NCBI GenBank assembly: GCA_017452945.1
Contig: JAFTLD010000021.1
Span: 1 to 64,000 of the forward strand
Source: Clostridia bacterium
Lineage (GTDB): Bacteria > Bacillota_A > Clostridia > Oscillospirales > CAG-272
Direction of reading: 5' to 3'
Length of the DNA stretch: 64,000 nucleotides
A program made the translations under genes and the position numbers. Positions within the stretch are counted from its first letter, which is position 1. Each line of letters opens with the position of its first letter. Below the pieces are notes generated by a model that was not told where the DNA came from, did no database searches, and saw nothing but the letters and a program-made list of their open reading frames with translations. Below are positions 51,784 to 61,149 of the stretch, one piece after another.

Positions 51784-51998
51784 TGTTCGGGGACGCGTGT
51801 AACAGGGGGACGGAGCATTGTTACTGCCGCAGAGCGGCCGAAGGGCGCGAGCGGTGTAACAAGGGCCTGTCCCCTGTTACGCGCCACGTAAACAAGAACG
51901 TATCCAAATCCGCGCGCATAACAGGGGGGACGGAACCGTATTACAACGCCTATGGCGTCATAACGCGGACCCGTCCCCGCAGTTACACGCTTACACGC
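51784..51998. repeat. Modular palindromic repeat, permuted copy E
   Basis: Same two modules as at 12841-14780 but in reversed order: the GGGGACGCGTGTAACAGGGG module first (51787-51890), then the CGCGCGCATAACAGGGGGG module (51912-51998). The order change shows that the modules are separable. A GGCTGCC-TTGC-GGCAGCC hairpin (52004-52022) follows and may end the next minus-strand gene. Confidence 0.8.
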
Positions 51999-52025
51999 AA
52001 TAAGGCTGCCTTGCGGCAGCCCTAT

Positions 52026-52604
52026 CTATGATTCGGTTTTGTCCTGCGCAGTCACTGTTACGGTGGCATTATCCCAATCCATAACGGTAAATCTTGGCGT
52101 TTGATCTCCAAAATAGTAGCAAAGCACCTCATCCATGGATGTACCGTCCACAAGCAGATCTCCGTTCGCAGTTTCCCGCACGCACACAAACGACCCGGCA
52201 GCATAGTGCACCCACGTGTCGTCCTTTCCCTGTTCGGTCACGGTTTGCTTTTCCAAATCAAGGATCAATATCTTGTCTTCCAAGGTCAGCGTGGCTGTGC
52301 TTTCATCCTGCCACTCCACCTGCACGCCAAGTGCTTGCAGCGTAGCAACAAGCGGCAGCTTCGCATACGCGGTAGGATAAATGAGCGGCACAGGAATCAA
52401 CGCGTTATCGGGATAGCGAAATTCAAACCCGTCGTACACGTACACGCCGTCCACGTTAAGCATCGTCCCGTTGACGATCAGCGTTGCTCTCTTCTCTTCA
52501 AAATCAGCATAAATCGGATCGGGAGCCAACGCATGCAGACACAAGACAAGCACGCAGCAAAGCGCAAGCGCACCGAGTACGATCAAAAATATCCGTTTTT
52601 TCAT
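52026..52604 (-). CDS. Membrane-anchored copper amine oxidase N-terminal-like domain protein
   Basis: A 192-residue protein: one N-terminal span (about 5-27, a possible signal anchor) and an extracytoplasmic stalk domain like the copper amine oxidase N-terminal fold (VNGTMLNVDGVYVYDGFEFR, then PLVATLQALGVQVEWQDEST, ATLTLEDKILILDL). These domains occur in many clostridial wall-associated proteins and carry no oxidase activity. GTGAAGGA before ATG 52604; 13 bp after the upstream membrane gene. Confidence 0.82.
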   Translation of the reverse strand: MKKRIFLIVLGALALCCVLVLCLHALAPDPIYADFEEKRATLIVNGTMLNVDGVYVYDGFEFRYPDNALIPVPLIYPTAYAKLPLVATLQALGVQVEWQDESTATLTLEDKILILDLEKQTVTEQGKDDTWVHYAAGSFVCVRETANGDLLVDGTSMDEVLCYYFGDQTPRFTVMDWDNATVTVTAQDKTES

Positions 52605-52617
52605 TCCTTCACCTTTT

Positions 52618-52911
52618 TTACCAAAACCACGTTGTGGACAGAAGCCAAACAAATAACGCCGCAAAGGTGATGCCCAACGAAATAAAATTAGCAATGATCA
52701 TTTTCCGTTCCTTGGCAACCAAGGAAAATACAACAGAAAGAATGAACGGGATGACAGGAACGGGCAAATAGAAAAGCGTGCCAAAGCCTGCAAGATGCCA
52801 AGGAGCCCAAAGCCCAAGCACATTGAATAAAAGCGTCAGGATTCCCCCAAGCCATAAAATCCCCAAGAGCACATAGTTGATCACAGTAAAAATTTTTGCG
52901 GTTGTTTTCAT
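52618..52911 (-). CDS. Hypothetical three-span membrane protein
   Basis: A 97-residue hydrophobic protein with about three helices (VINYVLLGILWLGGILTLLF, FYLPVPVIPFILSVVFSLVA, ANFISLGITFAALFVWLL). AGGAGG before ATG 52911. Probably co-transcribed with the copper-amine-oxidase-like gene 13 bp downstream. No family recognised. Confidence 0.75.
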   Translation of the reverse strand: MKTTAKIFTVINYVLLGILWLGGILTLLFNVLGLWAPWHLAGFGTLFYLPVPVIPFILSVVFSLVAKERKMIIANFISLGITFAALFVWLLSTTWFW

Positions 52912-52994
52912 ACTTCCTCCTCTGCTTTTCGTCTTCACCTATAAAGACGCTTTTTTTGGGAAAAAGTTTCGTTTTTTATGAAATATTTCAGAAA

Positions 52995-53960
52995 TTATTT
53001 TACAAGAGCCTCGAAAACCTTATCCCACACATCTTGATCCTGCGCGGTCATGCGATCCCAATCGTAGCTTGCCACAAACGCTTCCTTTTGCTCATCGGTT
53101 TTAAGCTGCCCTTTCTTGCGCTTTTTCTGCAGATCGGCAAAGAAGGCGTCCTTATACTTAACGGCATCGGCAGTATAGTTGGGGTTATGCCCCTTGCCCG
53201 ACACCAACACAAGCTCCACGTTTTCACAATCCGCAAGGCCTGCAGCAAGCGCGTCGTAGTGCGGATCTTTCTTGCACAGCGTGTCGTTGTCCGAATAGAT
53301 CAGCAAAGCCTTGACGCCGCTCATTTTGAGCGACTCAACCGCGTTGAAATCCACGTAATCGGGGTTGTGCTCTCTCTCCAGCGCCATGACCGGCTTGCGC
53401 ACGCCCTTCATGATGCCGCCGAAATAGGACTCGATCAAAAGCTCAACCGACACAAAGCCCGAGAATACGACCACGTGTGAGATTTCGGGATGCAGCGCTG
53501 AGATATTGAGCGTGGAAAAGCCGCCCCAGCTATGCCCGACGACAGAGAAATCATAGCCCGCAAAGCGTGCGTCTGCCTTGATCGCCTTAAAGCAATCGTC
53601 CAGATCGCGCAAGGACTGCGCCATGCCGTTTGTACCCTTGCCGCCCGATGCCACGCAGCCCGTGTGGTCGTACGCAAGCACCAAATACCCGTGACGGCAA
53701 AGCATTTCGATCTCCTTGGTGTACGCCTCGTGTCCCGCGCCCATGCCGTGATCAAACACCACAAGGCGCTCGGGGATGGGATTTTCATAGCCGTACAGAT
53801 AGCCCTTGAGCACGTGGCCCAGCGACGAGGGAAACGCATACGGCTCGGCACGCAAGCCCTCAAAATCGGCTGCGGTAAAATACTTGACGTCACCCGTGGC
53901 GTCACAGCGGCCGTAGGCACTTTTTTTGTACTGTTCAACGATCATTTTGGTAAGCATCAT
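52995..53960 (-). CDS. Alpha/beta hydrolase
   Basis: A 321-residue serine hydrolase of the S9/BAAT-like type. Nucleophile elbow GHSWGG (Ser near residue 146), oxyanion region VFDHGMGAGHEAYTKEI, acid candidate in LLIYSDNDTLC and His in VSGKGHNPNYT. Soluble, no signal peptide. Substrate unknown; esterase or peptidase are possible. Its start overlaps the GNAT stop by 4 bp (ATGA). Confidence 0.88.
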   Translation of the reverse strand: MMLTKMIVEQYKKSAYGRCDATGDVKYFTAADFEGLRAEPYAFPSSLGHVLKGYLYGYENPIPERLVVFDHGMGAGHEAYTKEIEMLCRHGYLVLAYDHTGCVASGGKGTNGMAQSLRDLDDCFKAIKADARFAGYDFSVVGHSWGGFSTLNISALHPEISHVVVFSGFVSVELLIESYFGGIMKGVRKPVMALEREHNPDYVDFNAVESLKMSGVKALLIYSDNDTLCKKDPHYDALAAGLADCENVELVLVSGKGHNPNYTADAVKYKDAFFADLQKKRKKGQLKTDEQKEAFVASYDWDRMTAQDQDVWDKVFEALVK

Positions 53961-54718
53961 AACACCTCGTATTCTATGATTTCGGTTTTTGTGTACTTGG
54001 GATATATCTGCGCTTTGCCGTCGTAGCGCCAGCCGACGCAGCGGCCATTGTCCGTAAAATACAGCGCAGTTTTTTCGGGAGCGGTCAGGAGTGCCTGCTC
54101 CAGCGAGGGCATGCCCTCAAAGCCAAAGGGCAAGTCACTTTGCAAAAGCGCGAATTTGAGCAGCAGATCGATCTCATGGCGGTACTCAAACCCGGCAGGC
54201 TTTGCAACAAGCATTTGCGCAGGCCGATAATAGGCCTTGCAAAATGCGTCAAAGGTATCAGGGCTGTCGCCAAGCGGCATGAAGGACGGCCCGTGCGTTG
54301 CACTTGGATCGATCGGGCGCATGCCGTATTTTGCATACATAGGTGCTGCCTTGGGTGCGGAGGTGCAAAACAGCGCAAGCGGCTTGTCATCTCGCGCCTG
54401 CAGATCTGCATACCACATCTCCAGAAGGCGCGTGCCGATTCCCTGTCCGCGGTATTGCTCCAAGGTCAGAAAATTGCCGAAATTGCCGATCGCGTCCTTG
54501 TGCTTTCCCCAGCCGTTCCAGAGTCGGCTGATGCACGCGTCACCGTCAAGCGCGACGAAATAGGTATCGGTACATGCTCCCGCAAGCGCACCTGCCACGC
54601 GCAGTCGCATGACCTCGGCATAGGATTTGCCCGGGGATTCGTCAGAGAGCATGCAGGCAAGCGCGCTCCCGGCGGCATTTTGCCCTTCTCCGGGGCGAAA
54701 AACGTGATACGTCAGCAT
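53957..54718 (-). CDS. GNAT family N-acetyltransferase, two-part
   Basis: A 253-residue protein with a GNAT domain (acetyl-CoA motif NFLTLEQYRGQGIGTRLLEM, about residue 85-105) and a C-terminal extension of about 90 residues with no clear family. AAGGAG before ATG 54718. Coupled by overlap to the hydrolase gene. Substrate unknown. Confidence 0.85.
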   Translation of the reverse strand: MLTYHVFRPGEGQNAAGSALACMLSDESPGKSYAEVMRLRVAGALAGACTDTYFVALDGDACISRLWNGWGKHKDAIGNFGNFLTLEQYRGQGIGTRLLEMWYADLQARDDKPLALFCTSAPKAAPMYAKYGMRPIDPSATHGPSFMPLGDSPDTFDAFCKAYYRPAQMLVAKPAGFEYRHEIDLLLKFALLQSDLPFGFEGMPSLEQALLTAPEKTALYFTDNGRCVGWRYDGKAQIYPKYTKTEIIEYEVL

Positions 54719-54775
54719 GGCAATCTCCTTTCGGGGAATTTAACTGTTATTTCTTCGTAGGGGCTGACGGACACC

Positions 54776-55315
54776 TCACCTCTCCACGTTGATCGTCAAT
54801 ATCGTTGGATCAACGTGATTGTAAATCTCGTTGCGAAATTTGTCAAAATGCTTAATGCCGTAAAAGGTGTGTTTGGTCGGGATTGCCCGTTCCGTGCTTT
54901 CCTTATAACTCTCTTTGTATTCTCGCAGATAATGCGGCTTTGCCTTTCCCTCAAAAGTAACATGTCCCGTGTTAAACAATTTTTCCAATGCGTTTTGTCG
55001 GACTTTCACACGCTGTATCTGCGTAATGATCAGCTCGGTACGCACGTATCGACTGCGCTTATATTTATGAATCCTATGCGTATACCGATAGCGCAAGGTG
55101 CCGTTTTCCAAATCGAACGAATACGGAAAATCGCTAAGCAGCACAATCAGCCAAAAAACAAGCGCCAAGACAGCTGAAAAAATGATAGAAAACAGAGCAT
55201 GATCCTTCTCCATAGTACAAAATGCGCTGATACACAGAATGACGAACAGAACAATCACGCGCAGATATGACTCATAGCTTTGAAACCACCAGAGCGGATT
55301 GAGCTTTACCTTCAT
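54776..55315 (-). CDS. Membrane protein with PH-like cytosolic domain
   Basis: A 179-residue protein: two N-terminal spans (VIVLFVILCISAFC, LFSIIFSAVLALVFWLIVLL) and a basic domain with the strand pattern of bacterial PH domains (SFDLENGTLRYRYTHRIHKY, TELIITQIQRVKVRQNALEK, GHVTFEGK). Family bPH2/YdbT-like is a guess. The ATG at 55315 overlaps the threonine aldolase stop by one base (TGATG); GAGG lies eight bases upstream. Confidence 0.75.
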   Translation of the reverse strand: MKVKLNPLWWFQSYESYLRVIVLFVILCISAFCTMEKDHALFSIIFSAVLALVFWLIVLLSDFPYSFDLENGTLRYRYTHRIHKYKRSRYVRTELIITQIQRVKVRQNALEKLFNTGHVTFEGKAKPHYLREYKESYKESTERAIPTKHTFYGIKHFDKFRNEIYNHVDPTILTINVER

Positions 55316-56340
55316 CACAGCGCCTCGGCAAGTGCTTCAAGGTCGGCTTGGGTCGTTCCCCAGCTGGTAGCTAAGCGGATAACGGTATGCTGATCATCGG
55401 GTTTTTCCCATTCGCTAAAGCGCACGTGTTTTGAGAGTTCTGTACACTTGTCGTTATCCAAAATAAAGAACTGCTGATTGGTGGGAGACTCCAGATAGGT
55501 CTTATATCCCTTCTGAGCGCAAATGGATTTCAGCTCCTCGGCCATATCGATGGCATTTTTACTGATCTTAAAGTACAGATCGTCGGTAAAGAGCGCGTCA
55601 AACTGCGCACCGATCAGACGCCCTTTGGCCAAAAGCGCACCGTTTTGCTTGATAAAGGTGAAGAAATGCGCGGGGGTGTTATTGTGCGTAAACACCACGG
55701 CCTCACCGCAAAGTGCGCCAACCTTGGTGCCGCCTATGTAAAACACGTCGCAAAGGTCGCAAAGGTCGCCAAGAGTGACGTCGGTATTTTTGCTCATCAG
55801 CCCGTAACCGAGGCGCGCACCGTCCACAAACAGCGGAATATTGTACGAACGGCAGACCTCGGACAGCGCGGTCAGCTCAGCCTTGGTGTACAGCGTGCCG
55901 TATTCGGTGGGGTGTGAAATATATAACATACCCGGAAAGACCATATGCGTGTAGCTTGCGTCGTTGTAAAAGGCTTTGATTAGTGCCTCGACCTCGTCTG
56001 CCTGCACCTTACCGTCGTGTCCGGGAACGGTCAGCACCTTATGTCCCGAGGCTTCGATCGCGCCCGCCTCGTGGGCTGCAACGTGTCCCGTGGTGGCGGC
56101 AATCACTCCCTGTACGGGGTGTAGCATGGCATCAATGACGATGCGGTTGGTCTGCGTGCCGCCCGCCAAGAAATGCACATCAAGCCCTTCTCTGCCGCAG
56201 GCAGCCTTGATCTTTTGCTTGGCAGATGCGGTATATTCGTCCTCACCGTAGCCGGGCTGCGGCTGCATGTTGGTTTCGATCAGCTTTTGCAGCACCAGCG
56301 GGTGCGCACCGATATTATAATCACATTCAAAGGATAACAT
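55315..56340 (-). CDS. Low-specificity L-threonine aldolase-like PLP enzyme
   Basis: A 341-residue fold-type I PLP enzyme that in this family splits L-threonine or related beta-hydroxy amino acids into glycine and an aldehyde. Schiff-base Lys in YIGGTKVGALCGEAVVF, the Asp block PLFVDGARLGYG, and the N-terminal FLAGGTQTNRIVIDAML. Length is normal. It has a strong promoter and is followed at one-base overlap by the PH-like membrane gene. Confidence 0.92.
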   Translation of the reverse strand: MLSFECDYNIGAHPLVLQKLIETNMQPQPGYGEDEYTASAKQKIKAACGREGLDVHFLAGGTQTNRIVIDAMLHPVQGVIAATTGHVAAHEAGAIEASGHKVLTVPGHDGKVQADEVEALIKAFYNDASYTHMVFPGMLYISHPTEYGTLYTKAELTALSEVCRSYNIPLFVDGARLGYGLMSKNTDVTLGDLCDLCDVFYIGGTKVGALCGEAVVFTHNNTPAHFFTFIKQNGALLAKGRLIGAQFDALFTDDLYFKISKNAIDMAEELKSICAQKGYKTYLESPTNQQFFILDNDKCTELSKHVRFSEWEKPDDQHTVIRLATSWGTTQADLEALAEAL

Positions 56341-56372
56341 GTTATTTTCCTTTCCTGATATCTGATATGGAA

Positions 56373-56401
56373 ATTATAGCATACTTTGGCATGCTTTGCA
56401 A
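56373..56401 (-). promoter_or_regulatory. Promoter of the threonine aldolase gene
   Basis: Minus strand TTGCAA, 17-bp spacer, TATAAT. Confidence 0.8.
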
Positions 56402-56404
56402 GTA

Positions 56405-58075
56405 TCAATCAACAGACAAAACAGCGTAATAGTAGGTACTGCCGTCAACGGTAAATTCGTAGTATTCATACACCGTTTCGGGAATTTCGCTCACATCCCG
56501 ATAAAAGCAACCTGTGATCAGATATTCCTGCGTCACATTGGAATGCAGCATGGGAGTCAGCGGCTGCGCGGGATCGGCAAGCACCTGCACAGGGATCGAG
56601 TCCACCTCATATCTGAAGGTTCTGTCCCCTCCGTCCTTGTACAGATACGTATATCCAACGCTTACGGAGTCCCGGGAGGTTTGGATATACATGCTCTCAA
56701 CCGTCACACCGTCCTTCTCAATCCAATACATATCGGCCACACCCGTCAAGCAAAAACAGTAGGTACCCCCGTCCAGCTCAAACTCGGTATAGGATAGGCC
56801 CTCGGGTACCTTATCCGGATTGTTATAAAATCTGCCCGTGAGCAAATACGTATCGGTTTCATCCAAAAAGCATACCTCATCAACAGAGGGATATTCGCTC
56901 TTCAGCCTTTCCTGCGAGATAGTATCCGTACGATCCACGCAATAGTATAAATCCATAAAGCCTTCATAATAAAAGGTTCCGACTACAAGCGTATCTTGCG
57001 CAACACCCACGTATACGTACTGATCGATCCCGTCCGGTTCAAAAACAGCCAACACGTCAACATCGCTGTATTTCTCTTCAATATTGGTTGCAATACCGTC
57101 ATACACATCCCGCTCATCCGAGCCGCTCCATACGGGCATGGTCAACAGCAGCGGAACTGCCCAAAGCAACATCAAAAGCAAGCCGAACAAAAGGTACAGC
57201 GTGCGTCTGCGCTTGACCTTTTTGGGCAGTTGCAAAACGTACGCTTCATCGGGCAGAAGCTCGGCCACACCAAAGCCGTATGTGCGCCCCGCAATCAGAT
57301 TCTCCGCTTCGCGGTGCGCACATTTCCATATATCACCGTCCGACAGCATTGCCTCTATCTCGGCATATAAAAACAACGCTGCTTCTGTTTCTCCTTGGAG
57401 TCTTGCCTTGATACGTGCCTTGATCAAAAGATCTCCGCACATGCTCATTTTTCCTCCCTTGAGAGGATCGGAACACAGCAACGCCAAACAGCCCTCGGCA
57501 TCCCCAGCAAGATACTTTTCATATATCGCAAATGCGCTGTAATGCTGCTCCACCCGATGTGCAAAAGAAGGTTTCTCTTGCTTGAGCCATTCTCTGTATA
57601 CAGCACACAGCTGCGCTGTCTTTTCATTGTCACCCACGCGGAAATAGTATCTTGTGAGCACAAACAGGTAATGGTACAGACGAATGCGGTACGTCTTGCG
57701 TTTTTTGCCGACAAGCCGTTTGATCTGCGCGGTGCACAGATTGACCAGCTCCTGATGATTTCCCTCCTCCATCAAAACCAGTGCCCACTCGGGATTGTAA
57801 AAGCTATCCAATCCTATCGCTTTTACGGTTTGGCAAAACAGCTCTACCTCACCACGCTGATAAGGCTTGCCAACATACCTTGCGCGAAGCCGATTCCACA
57901 GGATTCTCGGCAAAAGCCACACACCCAAAAACAGCAGCAACAGCCCTATGAACACATTCCCAAAAATCACGGTCAGCACAGCAGCAATCACCGAAAACAG
58001 CATTGCTCCCATCGGGATCATCCAATATTTGAGCGCATTTGCCCTTGCTTTTTTTACGATCTCATGCTTATCCAT
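56405..58075 (-). CDS. Large membrane protein with internal extracellular repeats, unknown
   Basis: A 556-residue protein: two spans near residues 18-57, a cytosolic helical domain (about 60-290) that looks like TPR-type helix pairs, a third span (about 298-318) and an outer C-terminal domain. The outer part has an internal repeat: DTYLLTGRFYNNPDKVPEGL with YTEFELDGGTYCF, and QEYLITGCFYRDVSEIPETV with YYEFTVDGSTYYY. No family recognised. Single-gene unit with its own promoter. Confidence 0.75.
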   Translation of the reverse strand: MDKHEIVKKARANALKYWMIPMGAMLFSVIAAVLTVIFGNVFIGLLLLFLGVWLLPRILWNRLRARYVGKPYQRGEVELFCQTVKAIGLDSFYNPEWALVLMEEGNHQELVNLCTAQIKRLVGKKRKTYRIRLYHYLFVLTRYYFRVGDNEKTAQLCAVYREWLKQEKPSFAHRVEQHYSAFAIYEKYLAGDAEGCLALLCSDPLKGGKMSMCGDLLIKARIKARLQGETEAALFLYAEIEAMLSDGDIWKCAHREAENLIAGRTYGFGVAELLPDEAYVLQLPKKVKRRRTLYLLFGLLLMLLWAVPLLLTMPVWSGSDERDVYDGIATNIEEKYSDVDVLAVFEPDGIDQYVYVGVAQDTLVVGTFYYEGFMDLYYCVDRTDTISQERLKSEYPSVDEVCFLDETDTYLLTGRFYNNPDKVPEGLSYTEFELDGGTYCFCLTGVADMYWIEKDGVTVESMYIQTSRDSVSVGYTYLYKDGGDRTFRYEVDSIPVQVLADPAQPLTPMLHSNVTQEYLITGCFYRDVSEIPETVYEYYEFTVDGSTYYYAVLSVD

Positions 58076-58103
58076 AAACTCCTCCGCATATTATCCTGTT
58101 TTT

Positions 58104-58132
58104 ATTATACCACGTCCTCTTGCATTTGGCAA
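58104..58132 (-). promoter_or_regulatory. Promoter of the large membrane protein gene
   Basis: Minus strand TTGCCA, 17-bp spacer, TATAAT. Confidence 0.75.
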
Positions 58133-58285
58133 GAGATGTCGTCTTGCTTTGTTTTAACGCTTTTTCGGGAGGGGAAATTTGCACTTTTATGCAAAATTTT
58201 CATAATCATCAAAAAATGTTTAGTTTTTGTTCACAATTGACTCTTATAATATATAAGGTTAATGTACTGAATACCGTTTCCCGTT

Positions 58286-58369
58286 TTATAAGGGAGTAGT
58301 CGGCACGAAAGTGTGATGAAGTCAACAGCATGGATCTTCCTGGCTTCATCTTAAATGACGAGACTTATC
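58286..58369 (+). promoter_or_regulatory. yybP-ykoY manganese riboswitch
   Basis: The conserved 5' loop AAGGGAGTAG and 3' loop GACGAGACTTAT are joined by a 10-bp helix (GATGAAGTCA with TGGCTTCATC); P1 pairs ATAAG with CTTAT. This is the yybP-ykoY pattern, a class that senses Mn2+. A TATAAT box lies at 58255-58260. The P1 3' strand overlaps the 5' arm of the following terminator, so metal binding should switch expression on. Confidence 0.85.
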
Positions 58370-58400
58370 TGTCCTTTTTTGCAGATAGGTCTCTTTTTTT
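58359..58400 (+). terminator. Riboswitch-controlled terminator
   Basis: GAGACTTATCTG and CAGATAGGTCTC form a 12-bp stem followed by TTTTTTT. Its 5' arm includes bases used by riboswitch P1. Confidence 0.88.
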
Positions 58401-58446
58401 CGGGTAAAATAAATAAAATATATCAATAATTTCAGGAGGAAATGCA

Positions 58447-61086
58447 ATGAAGTTTTATTGCACAGACAAACAAGCGGTCCTTGACGAGCTTGGTGCAAAG
58501 GTTGAGGGCTTAAGCTCTGCCGAAGCACAAAAGCGTCTTGAGGCCAACGGTAAGAACAAACTTGCCGCCGCTAAGGGTAAATCCATCATTCGCAGATTCT
58601 TGGAACAGCTTGCTGACCCCATGATCATCATTCTGCTGGTAGCTGCTGCCATCAGCGGTGTGTTGGCATTCATCGAGAATGAGGGCTTTACCGACGTTAT
58701 CATCATTCTTGCGGTCGTTATCATTAACGCAGTTCTTGGTGTTTACCAGGAAAGCAAGGCTGAAAAGGCGATCGAGGCACTGCAGGAAATGTCGGCAGCA
58801 ACCTCTAAGGTACTGCGTGACGGCAAGGTGCAGATCATCCACAGTGAAGATCTGGTTGTCGGTGACATCATTCTGCTTGAAGCAGGCGACGCTGTTCCCG
58901 CTGATGCGAGAATTCTTGAAAACGCATCTTTGAAGGTTGAAGAGGCTGCGCTGACAGGTGAGTCCGTTCCCGTTACCAAATTCATTGACGTGATCTACCT
59001 CAAAGAAGGCGAAAAGGACGTTCCTCTGGGCGACAGAAAGAATATGCTCTACATGGGCTCGACCGTTGTATACGGCCGCGGCACTGCAGTCGTTACCGCT
59101 ACCGGTATGGATACCGAAATGGGTAAGATCGCAGGCGCACTCTCTGAAGCAGAAGAAGGCCAGACACCTCTGCAGAGAAAGCTCGCTCAGCTTTCCAAGA
59201 TTTTGACCTGGCTGGTGCTTGGCATTTGTATCGTCGTATTCGGCGTTCAGCTGATCCGTGCAGGTAACTTCAGCTTTGCAGATACCATTCTCCCCTCCTT
59301 CATGGTTGCCGTTTCTCTGGCGGTTGCAGCAATTCCCGAGGGTCTTGCAGCAGTCGTGACCGTCGTTCTTTCGATCGGTGTAACCAATATGTCCAAGCGT
59401 AACGCTATCATCCGCCGCCTGACCGCTGTTGAAACACTGGGCTGCGCGCAGATCATCTGCTCGGACAAGACCGGTACCCTGACCCAGAACAAGATGACCG
59501 TGGTTGACCACTTTGGCGACAATGAGGAATATATTGCCAAGGCAATGGCTCTTTGCTGTGACGCAGAGCTTGACAATGAGGGCAACGTAACCGGTGAGCC
59601 TACCGAGGCTGCATTGGTTGTGTGGGCAGACAAGCTGGGCATGAAGAAGTATGATCTCAAGGCATCTGCTCCCCGCTGCGGTGAAGCTCCCTTCGATTCC
59701 GGCAGAAAGATGATGTCCACCGTGCACACCGAAAACGGAAAGTGCATCCAGTACACCAAGGGTGCTCCCGACGTAGTCATTGGCAAGTGCACGCACTACC
59801 TGAAAAACGGTGTAGCCGTTCCCATGACCGAGGACTACAAGAACGCAATTCTTGCTGCCAACAAGACTATGGCTGATAAGGCTTTGCGCGTACTGGCTTG
59901 CTCCGAGCGCGTATGGTCCGCTACCCCCGATAACTTTGAAGCAGATTACCTTGAAACCGATCTTTGCTTCGTTGGCCTTTGCGGTATGATCGACCCCGTT
60001 CGTCCCGAGGTCAAGGACGCAATCGTACAGTGCCGCGGTGCGGGCATCCGTCCCATCATGATCACGGGTGACCACGTTGACACCGCAGTTGCAATCGCTA
60101 AGGAGCTCGGCATCATCACCGAGGAAACCTACGCAATCACCGGCGCACAGCTCAACGATATGGACGATGCGGAGTTCGAGTCCAAGTTCATGAACATCAG
60201 CGTTTACGCACGCGTACAGCCCGAGCACAAGACCAGAATCGTCAATGCTTGGCGCAAGGCAGGCTACGTCACGGCTATGACCGGTGACGGTGTCAACGAT
60301 GCTCCCTCCATCAAGTCCGCAGACATTGGCGTTGGTATGGGTATTACCGGTACCGACGTTACCAAGAACGTAGCAGACATGGTGCTGACCGACGACAACT
60401 TCGCAACCATCGTTGGTGCCGTTGAGGAAGGCCGCCGTATTTACGACAACATCCGTAAGGCGATCCAGTTCCTGCTCGGCTCCAACATGAGTGAGGTCAT
60501 TTCGATCTTTACCGCAACCCTTTTGGGCTTCACCATTCTCGAGCCCGTACACCTCTTGTGGATCAACCTTGTAACCGACTGCTTCCCTGCTCTCGCCCTT
60601 GGTATGGAAAAGGCAGAGCCCGACATCATGCAGCGTAAGCCCAGAGATGCAAAGGCAGGCATTTTCGCAGGCGGTATGGGTGTGGATATTCTGTATCAGG
60701 GTATCCTGGTATCCATTCTGACTCTGGCTTCCTACTTTATCGGCCACGCCATCGCAGGCGAGGCTGCAAACGGTGACCACGGTATGACCATGGCGTTCCT
60801 GACCATGTCTATGGCCGAGATCTTCCACAGCTTTAACATGCGTTCTCAGCGCGGCAGCATCTTCAGACTGCGTTCGCAGAACTGGACGCTTTGGATCGCA
60901 GGTGCAGGTGCGCTGCTGGCAACCACGCTGGTATGCGAGATTCCCTTCCTTGCAAACGCATTCGGCTTTGCATCGGTTGGCATTGTTGAATACGGCATCG
61001 CAATCGGTCTGGGTCTGACCATGATCCCGATCGTCGAGATCGTCAAGCTGTTCCAGCGTCTGATCGCGAAGAGAAAAGAAAAGTAA
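58447..61086 (+). CDS. P-type cation ATPase, likely Mn2+/Ca2+ exporter
   Basis: An 879-residue P2-type ATPase of the SERCA/PMCA-like group. TGES in the actuator domain (about residue 172), PEGLA in M4, phosphorylated Asp340 in DKTGTLTQNKM, TGDGVNDAPSIK hinge, and membrane ligands SNMSEV (M5) and NLVTDCFPALALG (M6). Family members pump Ca2+, some also Mn2+. The manganese riboswitch upstream argues for Mn2+ efflux when the cell is Mn-replete; that is inference. GGAGG before ATG 58447. Ten hydrophobic segments fit the family. Confidence 0.92.
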   Translation: MKFYCTDKQAVLDELGAKVEGLSSAEAQKRLEANGKNKLAAAKGKSIIRRFLEQLADPMIIILLVAAAISGVLAFIENEGFTDVIIILAVVIINAVLGVYQESKAEKAIEALQEMSAATSKVLRDGKVQIIHSEDLVVGDIILLEAGDAVPADARILENASLKVEEAALTGESVPVTKFIDVIYLKEGEKDVPLGDRKNMLYMGSTVVYGRGTAVVTATGMDTEMGKIAGALSEAEEGQTPLQRKLAQLSKILTWLVLGICIVVFGVQLIRAGNFSFADTILPSFMVAVSLAVAAIPEGLAAVVTVVLSIGVTNMSKRNAIIRRLTAVETLGCAQIICSDKTGTLTQNKMTVVDHFGDNEEYIAKAMALCCDAELDNEGNVTGEPTEAALVVWADKLGMKKYDLKASAPRCGEAPFDSGRKMMSTVHTENGKCIQYTKGAPDVVIGKCTHYLKNGVAVPMTEDYKNAILAANKTMADKALRVLACSERVWSATPDNFEADYLETDLCFVGLCGMIDPVRPEVKDAIVQCRGAGIRPIMITGDHVDTAVAIAKELGIITEETYAITGAQLNDMDDAEFESKFMNISVYARVQPEHKTRIVNAWRKAGYVTAMTGDGVNDAPSIKSADIGVGMGITGTDVTKNVADMVLTDDNFATIVGAVEEGRRIYDNIRKAIQFLLGSNMSEVISIFTATLLGFTILEPVHLLWINLVTDCFPALALGMEKAEPDIMQRKPRDAKAGIFAGGMGVDILYQGILVSILTLASYFIGHAIAGEAANGDHGMTMAFLTMSMAEIFHSFNMRSQRGSIFRLRSQNWTLWIAGAGALLATTLVCEIPFLANAFGFASVGIVEYGIAIGLGLTMIPIVEIVKLFQRLIAKRKEK

Positions 61087-61094
61087 GTAATAGA

Positions 61095-61135
61095 AAAAGC
61101 AAATGCAGAGGAAACTTTGCATTTGCTTTTTGTTT
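61095..61135 (+). terminator. Terminator of the P-type ATPase gene
   Basis: AAAAAGCAAATGCAGAG and CTTTGCATTTGCTTTTTG arms directly after the stop. Confidence 0.9.
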
Positions 61136-61149
61136 TGGATTTGGAAGTC

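Noticed and set aside
58510..61122. An 870-codon open frame on the minus strand
   Set aside because: It is antisense to the P-type ATPase gene, lacks a ribosome site, and its translation is Cys/His-rich and low in order, as expected from the codon bias of the sense gene. The same holds for long antisense frames at 3345-4886, 7501-8508, 15300-16565 and 24625-26163.
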